Below are positions 24,272-32,065 of a stretch of DNA of 32,671 nt, piece after piece (within the stretch, counting starts at the first letter, position 1; every line of letters begins with the position of its first letter). Source of the DNA: Bacteroidales bacterium UBA1176 (lineage in GTDB: Bacteria; Bacteroidota; Bacteroidia; Bacteroidales; WCHB1-69); NCBI GenBank assembly GCA_002311645.1, contig DBYW01000003.1, positions 55,897-88,567 on the forward strand, read 5' to 3'. The position numbers and the translations under genes were made by a program. Below the pieces are notes generated by a model. It worked only from the letters and a program-made list of their open reading frames with translations. It made no database searches and had not been told where the DNA came from.

Positions 24272-26011
24272 ATGTCCGAAAACCTGAACCTTGTTTCCGA
24301 CCTTGCCCTGATCCTGATTTCCGCAGGCGTGGTGACCATCATCTTCAAATTGCTGAAGCAGCCCTTGGTGCTTGGCTACATCGTGGCCGGCATCCTCGTC
24401 GGACCGCATCTCAACATCTTCCCCACCGTAAAAGACATCGCCGACATCGAGGTCTGGTCTGAAATCGGCATCATCTTCCTTTTGTTTGGATTAGGACTCG
24501 AGTTCAGTTTCAAAAAGCTGACCTCCGTGGGCAGCAAAGCCTTCGTGACCGCCTTGCTGGGCATCATTGCCATGATGGGCGTAGGCATGATCTTAGGCTT
24601 CCTCATGGGTTGGGAAACCATGGAAAGCGTCTTCCTCGGCGGCATGCTCGCCATGTCTTCCACCACCATCATCATCAAGGCTTTCGATGACATGAAAATC
24701 AAAAACGAGCCCTTCGTAGACCTGACCATGGTGGTGCTTATCATCCAAGACATTGTCGCAGTTGTCATGATGGTGCTCCTTTCCACGGCCTCCGCCAGCA
24801 AGCAGTTCGCCGGCAAGGAGATGGCCTTGAGCATCGTCAAGCTCGTCTTTTTCCTCGTGCTGTGGTTCGTGGTAGGCATTTACGTGATACCCACCTTTTT
24901 CCGCAAGGCAAAAAAATACATCAACGACGAAACGCTGCTCATCATATCCATCGGTCTTTGTTTTGGCATGGTGATTCTTGCCAACAACGTCGGATTCTCA
25001 TCCGCACTCGGCGCCTTCGTCATCGGCTCCATCCTGTCCGAAACCATCGAAAGCGAGCGCATCATAGAACTCACCAAGAGCATCAAAGACCTCTTCGGCG
25101 CTATTTTCTTTGTTTCCGTCGGCATGATGGTCGACCCCGCAATCCTGGCCGAATATTGGAAACTGGTCCTCTCTTTGGTCATCATCACCTTGGTGGTAAA
25201 AGCCATCGTGCAGTCACTATCCGCGCTGATTGCAGGCGCGACCCTCGAAGAGTCCATCAAGACAGGATTCACACTCTCCCAAGTGGGCGAATTCGCCTTC
25301 ATCATCGCCTCTGTCGGTGTAACCTTGGGCGTCATGCCCAAGCATATCTACCCTGTTGTCATCGCAGCCTCTGTCATCACCACCTTCACAACCCCCTATT
25401 GGATCAAGATGGCCACTCCCGTGTACAGCTTCCTCGACCGGAAAATCTCGCCCAGACTGAAATCTCGCATGGACGAATACAGCCTGCTCGGCAAGCATCG
25501 CGGCAACAAGAACTGGGGAAGCATCATCACCTACTCGCTCACCCGTGTCATCATATTCTCCGTGTTGAGTTTCGCCGTTCTGGTCATTCTCTTCGACCAC
25601 GTGCTGCCTTTCATCAACGGACTGGAATTTGTACACTTGCTGCCCAAATGGCTCTACAACACAATTTGCGCCCTGACATCTCTTATCATCCTATCCCCCT
25701 TCCTTTTCGGCATCACGCACAACAACCAGAAAACACGACAACTCTATTCCGACATGGCAAGGAAAAGCAAAGGCAACGTCATCGTCATCACAGTCTGGAC
25801 ACTTCTCCGCATGGCCATCGCCGCCTTCTTCGTCGCCTCCGTCCTCATCAAGTTCTTCAAATACACCAAATGGCTGCTGGTGCTCATAACCATCGCCATC
25901 GTATTGTTCCTGATGTTCTCTCGCTTCACCCTCCGACGATTTTCCTTCCTCGAAAACAGTTTCATGGAAAACTTGAACGCCAAAGAAAATGACAATCTTA
26001 TCAAAAATTAA
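24272..26011 (+). CDS. cation:proton antiporter, CPA2 (KefB/Na-H exchanger) family
   Basis: A 579-residue inner-membrane protein. The first 390 residues hold about twelve membrane segments of the Na/H exchanger fold: LGYIVAGILVGP early, IIFLLFGLGLEFSFKKL, LAMSSTTIIIKAF, and the ion-binding region VVLIIQDIVAVVMM, with the Asp conserved in KefB-type carriers, then SQVGEFAFII. The C-terminal part has further hydrophobic segments (about residues 425-445, 465-485, 505-550) instead of a TrkA-N/RCK domain, so nucleotide or glutathione gating is not expected. The ion (K or Na) cannot be told. It starts 45 bases after the phosphoesterase gene and is probably co-transcribed. A 24-bp palindrome spans its stop codon. 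Confidence 0.88.
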   Translation: MSENLNLVSDLALILISAGVVTIIFKLLKQPLVLGYIVAGILVGPHLNIFPTVKDIADIEVWSEIGIIFLLFGLGLEFSFKKLTSVGSKAFVTALLGIIAMMGVGMILGFLMGWETMESVFLGGMLAMSSTTIIIKAFDDMKIKNEPFVDLTMVVLIIQDIVAVVMMVLLSTASASKQFAGKEMALSIVKLVFFLVLWFVVGIYVIPTFFRKAKKYINDETLLIISIGLCFGMVILANNVGFSSALGAFVIGSILSETIESERIIELTKSIKDLFGAIFFVSVGMMVDPAILAEYWKLVLSLVIITLVVKAIVQSLSALIAGATLEESIKTGFTLSQVGEFAFIIASVGVTLGVMPKHIYPVVIAASVITTFTTPYWIKMATPVYSFLDRKISPRLKSRMDEYSLLGKHRGNKNWGSIITYSLTRVIIFSVLSFAVLVILFDHVLPFINGLEFVHLLPKWLYNTICALTSLIILSPFLFGITHNNQKTRQLYSDMARKSKGNVIVITVWTLLRMAIAAFFVASVLIKFFKYTKWLLVLITIAIVLFLMFSRFTLRRFSFLENSFMENLNAKENDNLIKN

Positions 26012-26051
26012 CAAATATTTGTTAATTTAAAATTTAACATATATTCGTTAA
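26005..26051. repeat. two tandem palindromic sites 26 bp apart
   Basis: A perfect palindrome with core TTAACAAATATTTGTTAA (26008-26025), symmetric out to 26005-26028, is followed by an imperfect copy TTAACATATATTCGTTAA (26034-26051) with three changes. The AT-rich stretch continues to 26160 with a further near-inverted pair (TTTGATTAAGAT at 26067-26078 and ATCTTAAATCAA at 26126-26137). Candidate operators for the downstream amidase gene; a weak terminator for the antiporter is the alternative. Confidence 0.5.
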
Positions 26052-26140
26052 TGGAATTGATAAGTATTTGATTAAGATATAAATAAACAACCATTGCAAA
26101 ATTGTAATTTCTTAAAAATACTTAAATCTTAAATCAAGTA

Positions 26141-26171
26141 TTGACAAATATTTTTTCATGTTTTATTTTTG
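26141..26171 (+). promoter_or_regulatory. promoter for the secreted amidase gene
   Basis: TTG (26141-26143), a 20-base spacer and TATTTTTG (26164-26171), 27 bases before the ATG at 26199. A TTG codon inside the -7 box is in frame but cannot be the start. Confidence 0.65.
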
Positions 26172-26198
26172 CCGTCAAAATCAACAAATCAAACGGCA

Positions 26199-29100
26199 AT
26201 GAAACAAAACATAAAAAGCAAATTGTCACTTCTCATCGTCCTCACCTTGGCGATGGTGGCGGCGCCGCGCGCGCAAGAGACGTCGAACAACTATCTCCCG
26301 GCAATAACAAGCATGGATGCTCTTGCAAACGAGCAAATCAGACAGGACTACGACAGCATCAAAAAACATTTCGACGAGGCATACCGGCAATACCCCAACA
26401 TTCCACGTGGTGTATTGGAAGCTGTTTCTTTCACCTACACCCGATTCCATCCTTTTGTTCCATCTGACACGCTGGAATTGGACAAAAATGCTCTACCGCC
26501 GCTATACAGTGTCATGGGACTCACGCTGTACGGGAAGGGTGTGTTCCGCGAGAATCTAAAATTAGTGTCGCAACTTTCCGGCCATTCTGCCAACGACATC
26601 AGCAACGATTGTCATATCGCAATTCTGGCGTACGCCGCGGCATTCAGTCGACTACAGGCAAGCTATAGACCATCCGGAGACGAGATGATGGACATTCTAC
26701 CCATCCTCTTGGAGCTGTCGGAACTTCCACTGCATGACAAGACGCCACGCGAGATCTGGGAAACGGGACTGCCCAACATCGACCTCGAAACACACATGGA
26801 GCTGTTTCCGATGATGAGTTCCCTGTACGCGATCTGTCTTTTCCTGAACAATGGCGCAACCGTGATTGATGGTTTTCCAAAGCGCAACATCAATTTTGAA
26901 AAAATATTCGGGAAAAACCTCTTGATTCTCCGGCACGACACCGTATCCATAACGCCTCAGTCCAAGCATTCGTACACAACAGCAGTCACAGACTATCCTT
27001 TGGCAATCCATTGCCCTGCCGCGACCTGCAACTACACCCAAGGACGTACGCAAACCATTTCTAATATCACCATACACTACACCCAAGGCACATACGCAGG
27101 CAGCATCGCCTGGTTCCAGAACTGCAATGCCCAAGCTTCTGCACACTACGTGATCCGTTCCATTGACGGACAAGTAACCCAGATGGTCGCCGAAAGTGAC
27201 AAGGCCTGGCATGTAGGGGTCGCCAACGGCTATACCATCGGCATTGAGCACGAAGCCTACGGCAACATTCACAGCTTTTTCACTTCAGCCATGTACCTTT
27301 CATCAGCGAATTTGGTGAGAAACATTTGCACCCGCCGCACAAACATCCGCACGTTTCGCACATTCTACAGGGACACTCTGGACGATGGCTCCGTCTTGAA
27401 TGCCGGTTTGCACAACCTGGGAGGTGCGACGGCATGCACCCAGATCCGTGGCCACCAGCATTTTCCGAGCCAATCCCATACCGACCCAGGGCCGTATTGG
27501 GACTGGAATTATTACTATAAACTCCTGAATCCTGCCACGATCACCGACATCCGGACTGATGACGATGGATTGTTCACCGACCTGGGCGGCATCGCCAACG
27601 ACTATGGAAACGACCAACGGCAACTGACGCTCATCCATGTGCCCGATGCCGACAGCATCGCCCTGAATTTCACATCTTTCGAGTTAGAACCGGACTACGA
27701 CTTCCTATGGATATACGAGGGAGACTCACCTTTCGGCACACTGCTCGGAAGATGGAACACGCAATCACCCGGACGCGTAGTAGCACAAGGGGGAGACCTG
27801 TTGGTGGAATTCCGATCGGATTGTTCTGACACAAGACCTGGTTGGATAGCCAACTGGCATGCCTACAAGCCATCGCCTGCCTTGGCCGACAACGAGCCGC
27901 CTCAGACGGAGATCCTTCACAACGAGGACGATTGGGTGACCCATGATTTCACACTCTCTTTCCGAGACACCGACAATCTGGCTCTTCAGCACCGTTTCTA
28001 TCAAATTATCGAACAAAACGATGCACAATGGACTGGCAACACCAGCAGGGGATTTCTTTGTGACAACTTTGACGTTTCCTTGGACACCACAGTATGGAGC
28101 CACGACGGCAGCTGGCTATTGGTTGAACATGCCTTGCGACAGCCCTCCATTGCTTTGTCCCAGACCAACATTGCGGCCTCATTAGCTCAGGTCAACGACG
28201 CCGTTTTGTTCGATTTTTACCTTTCCATCTTGTCAGGCGACAGTTGTTGGTTCTATTTCGGCACAAATGGCCTTTCTGCGAACACCACGACATCCTGCGG
28301 GCATAAGATTCTGTGGGATAAAGCCAGACATGAGATTACCCTGTTTGAGGTTCATCACGGGCTTGCCACGCTCATAGCCCGAAACAGCCAGGTGTATTTC
28401 ACACATGGACAATCCTACCTGTATCGCGTAGTCTGGGACCGGAATCACGGTAATATTCAGGTATATCGGCACGGCACACATCTGCTCGAAGCGACCGGAT
28501 CTGTCACGACATCCGGCACGAACGTCCAAGTCGGCTTTTCCACCAACCATGCTTCTGTGTCCATTGACAATGTACGCTCCTATGTGGCAAGAGGCAACGA
28601 GGTGACCTTGACCGTCGGAGCACACGCCACCCGGCACCTCCGGACTCAGGCAGTCCACGGCTCTCCCACAACCAAAGTCAAGTCCATTGTACTCGACAGT
28701 GCCGGAATGTTCTCCCCGCTGGTGGAGAAAAGCATCCGGGTCGACTATACCCCGCCAATTCCCGTACATCCCAAAATACAACTCAATCTTGACCGATTAT
28801 TCTGGCCGGCAACTATAAGTGTGACATGGCCCCCTTCTGAAGATGAGCATTCGGGCATCAATGACTATCATTACATACTCAACCTACAAGGGAATCCTTC
28901 CCGGACGAACTGGGAATCTGCAGGCTTGCAGAATTCTTTACTCATCACCTTGGAAACGGCACATCCATGCGCCGCCCGGGTAGGAGTGAAAGCAGAAAAC
29001 GGAGCGGGTCTTTTCTCTCCTGTCACCTTCACAGAATGGGACAAAACCAGCCCCCGCCAGACACGCACAAATCCAGCCACGGATCTGGCCGACGACCTTG

Positions 29101-29267
29101 CGGGCCAAAGAGTGGAATTATATGATAGTTCCGGCAGACTGCTGAGTGTCACTGACACCGATGCGCAAGGGAAAGCACGCACAGACGACATGCCAGCGGG
29201 ATTGTACTTTGTGCGCATTATACCAGTCCATGGCAAACCGCACGTAGTAAAGATATACAAGCATTAA
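26199..29267 (+). CDS. secreted N-acetylmuramoyl-L-alanine amidase with CUB-like domain and T9SS sorting domain
   Basis: A 1022-residue multidomain protein with a signal peptide (LSLLIVLTLAMVAAPRAQ). Residues 30-250 are a helical region of unknown fold. An amidase_2/PGRP-like domain spans about 265-445: ITIHYTQG gives the first zinc His (H293), and GHQHFPSQSHTDPGPYWDW gives the second His (H420 or H422) and D429, plus H427 near the catalytic position. A CUB-like domain follows (about 450-560), then a beta-rich, LamG-like region, a fibronectin-like segment (about 870-950) and a C-terminal type A sorting domain (VELYDSSGRLLS, then MPAGLYFVRI, ending VVKIYKH). It would be exported by Sec and passed through the outer membrane by T9SS, where it could cut the amide bond in peptidoglycan, its own or that of other bacteria. 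It is single, with its own promoter. Confidence 0.85.
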   Translation: MKQNIKSKLSLLIVLTLAMVAAPRAQETSNNYLPAITSMDALANEQIRQDYDSIKKHFDEAYRQYPNIPRGVLEAVSFTYTRFHPFVPSDTLELDKNALPPLYSVMGLTLYGKGVFRENLKLVSQLSGHSANDISNDCHIAILAYAAAFSRLQASYRPSGDEMMDILPILLELSELPLHDKTPREIWETGLPNIDLETHMELFPMMSSLYAICLFLNNGATVIDGFPKRNINFEKIFGKNLLILRHDTVSITPQSKHSYTTAVTDYPLAIHCPAATCNYTQGRTQTISNITIHYTQGTYAGSIAWFQNCNAQASAHYVIRSIDGQVTQMVAESDKAWHVGVANGYTIGIEHEAYGNIHSFFTSAMYLSSANLVRNICTRRTNIRTFRTFYRDTLDDGSVLNAGLHNLGGATACTQIRGHQHFPSQSHTDPGPYWDWNYYYKLLNPATITDIRTDDDGLFTDLGGIANDYGNDQRQLTLIHVPDADSIALNFTSFELEPDYDFLWIYEGDSPFGTLLGRWNTQSPGRVVAQGGDLLVEFRSDCSDTRPGWIANWHAYKPSPALADNEPPQTEILHNEDDWVTHDFTLSFRDTDNLALQHRFYQIIEQNDAQWTGNTSRGFLCDNFDVSLDTTVWSHDGSWLLVEHALRQPSIALSQTNIAASLAQVNDAVLFDFYLSILSGDSCWFYFGTNGLSANTTTSCGHKILWDKARHEITLFEVHHGLATLIARNSQVYFTHGQSYLYRVVWDRNHGNIQVYRHGTHLLEATGSVTTSGTNVQVGFSTNHASVSIDNVRSYVARGNEVTLTVGAHATRHLRTQAVHGSPTTKVKSIVLDSAGMFSPLVEKSIRVDYTPPIPVHPKIQLNLDRLFWPATISVTWPPSEDEHSGINDYHYILNLQGNPSRTNWESAGLQNSLLITLETAHPCAARVGVKAENGAGLFSPVTFTEWDKTSPRQTRTNPATDLADDLAGQRVELYDSSGRLLSVTDTDAQGKARTDDMPAGLYFVRIIPVHGKPHVVKIYKH

Positions 29268-29334
29268 TCGCTCACATCTGAGAGGCATCAAAGGCTCTTG
29301 TCTATGATTGCAGAGAGAACATTATAAATAGCAG

Positions 29335-29371
29335 AAAGGAGAAGCATCGCTTGTGCGGTCTTCTCCTTTCA
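29335..29371. terminator. hairpin terminator between amidase and kamE
   Basis: GAAAGGAGAAG (29335-29345) pairs perfectly with CTTCTCCTTTC (29361-29371) around a 15-base loop, between two convergent genes. No long T-run follows on either strand, so efficiency is uncertain. Confidence 0.6.
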
Positions 29372-29414
29372 AGTGTGGGATCAGGCTTCGGATATGGCAA
29401 ACGCATGCGTTAGC

Positions 29415-30203
29415 CTACGCATGCATTCTTCTATCCATTTCCTGGGCAATATAGGAAGCCACATCGTCGGCGTATGTGTTCATGCCAAAGCCGGCATCAA
29501 AACCGAGTTCCTTGGCCAATTCATGGGTGATACGGGGGCCACCGCACACCACGATGAGCTTGTCACGAAGACCTTCGGCCTCCAGCATCTCGATCATCTC
29601 GGTCATATTCTTGATATGTACATCCTTTTGAGTCACAGTTTGGGACACCAACAGTGCATCGGCGTGCATCTCCACCGCTTTGGCGATAAACTCCTCATTG
29701 GGGATCTGGCTACCCATATTGAGAGCGTCAAACATGTCGTAACGTTCAATGCCATAGTGGCCTGCATAGCCTTTCATATTCATGATGGCGTCGATACCGA
29801 CAGTGTGTGCGTCCGTGCCTGTACTCGCGCCCACTACAACAATCTTGCGCCCGATATGTTCACGGATGAACTGGTCTGTTTCCTGCATCGACCAAACCGT
29901 AGATTCCACCTTGGGCACATGGATGGTGGAATAGTCCACCGTGTGTGTGCAAGAACCATAGCAGTTTACGAATGTAAATCCATTGGTCAACTCTTTGTAG
30001 TAAACCACCTGTGGGTTATCAAAGCCCATCTTTTTCAGCAGCTGTTTGGCTGCTTCCACTGCTTCATCGCCACAAGGGACCGGCAAAGTGAAACTCAACT
30101 GGGTTTTACCGTCGTTCATCGTGTCGCCATACGGCTTCACACGCGTCAGGTCCAGGGTCTGATCAAAATCTTTTTGATCCATTGAATATAATCCGCCACT
30201 CAT
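29415..30203 (-). CDS. kamE: lysine 5,6-aminomutase, beta (B12-binding) subunit
   Basis: A 262-residue subunit of the adenosylcobalamin- and PLP-dependent enzyme that moves the terminal amino group of D-lysine or L-beta-lysine to the neighbouring carbon. The B12-binding motif is TDAHTVGID, with the cobalt-ligand His at residue 133, and K144 in the MNMKGYAGH segment corresponds to the Lys that holds PLP; both numbers agree with those I recall for the Clostridium enzyme, which supports the start chosen at 30203. The N-terminal 90 residues are the dimerisation region, and VVCGGPRITHELAKELGFDA is the C-terminal part of the cobalamin fold. The alpha subunit gene is upstream in the same operon but separated by two genes, unlike the direct kamD-kamE pair of clostridia. 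Confidence 0.95.
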   Translation of the reverse strand: MSGGLYSMDQKDFDQTLDLTRVKPYGDTMNDGKTQLSFTLPVPCGDEAVEAAKQLLKKMGFDNPQVVYYKELTNGFTFVNCYGSCTHTVDYSTIHVPKVESTVWSMQETDQFIREHIGRKIVVVGASTGTDAHTVGIDAIMNMKGYAGHYGIERYDMFDALNMGSQIPNEEFIAKAVEMHADALLVSQTVTQKDVHIKNMTEMIEMLEAEGLRDKLIVVCGGPRITHELAKELGFDAGFGMNTYADDVASYIAQEMDRRMHA

Positions 30204-30210
30204 TTTCTTG

Positions 30211-30308
30211 TTGATTTATTGATTTGTTGATTATTGGCTATTGGCTGTTGGTTGTTGGCTTTTAGCTATTGGCCTTTTAATTTCTTAGTTTCTTAATTTC
30301 TCAGTATC
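30211..30308. repeat. three blocks of degenerate short tandem repeats
   Basis: Read on the plus strand: three octamers close to TTGATTTA (30211-30234), six contiguous heptamers TATTGGC, TATTGGC, TGTTGGT, TGTTGGC, TTTTAGC, TATTGGC (30232-30273), then four octamers TTAATTTC, TTAGTTTC, TTAATTTC, TCAGTATC (30277-30308). They fill almost the whole 103-base gap between kamE and its upstream neighbour in the kam operon, and touch the stop codon of that neighbour. On the transcribed strand they are rich in A and C, with no self-complementarity seen. Confidence 0.8.
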
Positions 30309-30852
30309 AGCTTTTTGCCCCAACGAAGTAATCCTCCTTATCCTCGAAGAGAATATTGAAGGAAGTCATGCTTCCATAGATACGGGAAATATATTGTTGC
30401 AGGTTCACCTTCTCCTCATCGGAGAGGGAGTTGCTGCTGTTGATGTTCTGTTCCAGCACACGAAGTCTGTCGCGCATCATCACGATTTTATGGAAGAAGG
30501 TCTCGATCGGCATCTCCTTGGGCTTGAGTTCCACATTGGCAGGCTGGAGCGTCATTGTGCCGCCCTGCCATTTCTTGCCAAGTTCCGCCTTGTGCTCGAT
30601 GCCGTTGTATTTGTTGAGAATGTGCGTCAGCACCCGTTCAAACTCCTTGAGGTTGAGTTTCGGCTGGTTATCGTCAGCCTCCACAGTGTCAAGCACGTCG
30701 AGTTGCACGCTCATCTTGGAGAACTCGATTTCACCGCCGCGCACAAAAATGATCTTGTAGGTCAGGGCGTTGTTCTGGCTGATGATGCCTTCGCCGTATT
30801 TCTCGTGGCGGACGCGGGTGCCTGCAGGCAAATTGTCTATAGATTCGTTCAT
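30307..30852 (-). CDS. small UvrD-tail/CarD-like (Tudor-like) protein of the kam operon
   Basis: A 181-residue cytoplasmic protein. Residues 8-55 (GTRVRHEKYGEGIISQ through a KIIFVRGGEIEF strand pair) resemble the small Tudor/SH3-like module at the end of UvrD/PcrA helicases and in CarD-type proteins, which bind RNA polymerase or nucleic acid. The rest is charged and helical with coiled-coil character (PIETFFHKIVMMRDRLRVLE, SDEEKVNLQQYISRIYGSM). I do not recognise the full-length family. It lies between the DUF362 Fe-S gene (12 bases upstream) and kamE in the lysine aminomutase operon, so a regulatory or structural tie to that pathway is possible but not shown. Confidence 0.7.
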   Translation of the reverse strand: MNESIDNLPAGTRVRHEKYGEGIISQNNALTYKIIFVRGGEIEFSKMSVQLDVLDTVEADDNQPKLNLKEFERVLTHILNKYNGIEHKAELGKKWQGGTMTLQPANVELKPKEMPIETFFHKIVMMRDRLRVLEQNINSSNSLSDEEKVNLQQYISRIYGSMTSFNILFEDKEDYFVGAKS

Positions 30853-30864
30853 TATTTTCTGTTT

Positions 30865-32031
30865 TTACTTTTTAGCGTGTTTGGCCCTGGCCTGTTCCAC
30901 CGCCGCCTCCAAGGTGATGCGTTTGCCAGTTGCCACATCGACAAGGAGATATTTCGTGTGTCCCATTCCCAACTTCTCAGCATACTTAAGCTGTTCTATG
31001 CCGCTGACATTGTTGACATCCTTGAAACACTCGTCCTTGCCGTATGCGGCAGAGACGAGGTCCTGACAGGCCTGGTCGATGGCCACAATATCCGTGGAAG
31101 CCACGGCCCCGATGTCGTGGATGAAGGGGGCTGGAGCCTTCGCCGAGCAGTCGCAGCTGCGGGAGATGTTGGCCATCACGTTGATGAAGGCCATCGGGCG
31201 CTGGTCGGCAAGCACTTTGGTATATTCCACAAGTTTGTCGAGGAAGCGGACCTCATCGTAGCCGGTGTTGTCCGGGGAGAAGAGCTTGATGGGACATTCG
31301 GCAATGCACTTGGCGCAGCCGATGCACTTGGTCGTGTCGATGACCGGTCCCTGACTGGTGATGGTGATGGCATTAGCGGGACACTGGTCGGCACAGCGGT
31401 GGCATTGGAAGCACTTGTCCGGGGTGTTCACCTTGGGGTAGTTATTGGCATGGATGGCCATCTTGCCGCCCGGGGAGGCCATACCCATACCCACATTCTT
31501 GATGGCACCGCCGAAGCCGGCCGAACCATGACCCTTGAAGTGGGAATAGATGATGTAAAAGTCGTAGTTCTCGAAATGGCTGCCCGTGCGCACGTTCTTG
31601 CAGAACTTGAAGTTTTTCTGCACAGGATAGACCGTCTCGCCCTCATCGTCCAGAATGTCGATGGGCGCGAAAGTGAAGCCGTGTTCCTTGGCCACGGCAA
31701 TGTGCGACTGGGTGTAGCGGCGTTTGCCGACGTAGAGGACGTTGGTCTCCACCAACGTGGCGTTGGTCTTCTCCACCAGCGGGCGGACCAGCTCGGGGTT
31801 GAGGAAGTTTTTATTTCCGTCCTCGCCGAAATGGATTTTCAATCCCACTTTCTTGTAGGCGTTCATATCCACACCCATCGCCTCATAGAGTTTGACGATG
31901 TTCTCGGGGGTGATATCGCTGCTGAAATAGACGATGGATTCATTCTTGCCTGCCTGGGGCTTTTCGGTTTGGGAATATCCACCCAAAACCATCACAGCCA
32001 GCAGGGTGAACAACAAGATGACTTTTCTCAT
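30865..32031 (-). CDS. exported DUF362 protein with two [4Fe-4S] clusters
   Basis: A 388-residue protein. Residues 32-200 are the DUF362 domain (KVGLKIHFGEDGN, ETNVLYVGKRRYT, HFKGHGSAGFGGAIKNVGMG). Two ferredoxin motifs follow: C207-C210-C213-C217P and C236-C239-C242-C246P. The C-terminal part (residues 280-388) continues the DUF362 fold. The first 20 residues (MRKVILLFTLLAVMVLGGYS) form a typical Sec signal peptide with no twin arginine, which is unusual for a protein carrying Fe-S clusters. The function of DUF362 ferredoxins is not known. It sits between kamD (34 bases upstream) and a Tudor-like gene, all on one strand, so it is expressed with the aminomutase. The start ATG at 32031 is the only candidate. 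Confidence 0.85.
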   Translation of the reverse strand: MRKVILLFTLLAVMVLGGYSQTEKPQAGKNESIVYFSSDITPENIVKLYEAMGVDMNAYKKVGLKIHFGEDGNKNFLNPELVRPLVEKTNATLVETNVLYVGKRRYTQSHIAVAKEHGFTFAPIDILDDEGETVYPVQKNFKFCKNVRTGSHFENYDFYIIYSHFKGHGSAGFGGAIKNVGMGMASPGGKMAIHANNYPKVNTPDKCFQCHRCADQCPANAITITSQGPVIDTTKCIGCAKCIAECPIKLFSPDNTGYDEVRFLDKLVEYTKVLADQRPMAFINVMANISRSCDCSAKAPAPFIHDIGAVASTDIVAIDQACQDLVSAAYGKDECFKDVNNVSGIEQLKYAEKLGMGHTKYLLVDVATGKRITLEAAVEQARAKHAKK

Positions 32032-32065
32032 AGTTGAAATAGTTGATTTGTTGAATGATAGTTTT

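Noticed and set aside
24862..25992. 376-codon plus-strand frame inside the antiporter gene
   Set aside because: It is the +1 shadow of the antiporter, rich in His and Arg, with no fold-like pattern.
30394..32037. 547-codon open frame on the plus strand
   Set aside because: It runs antisense through the Tudor-like and DUF362 genes, both of which have clear motifs. Its protein is Val/His/Gly/Asp-rich, a composition typical of a shadow frame.
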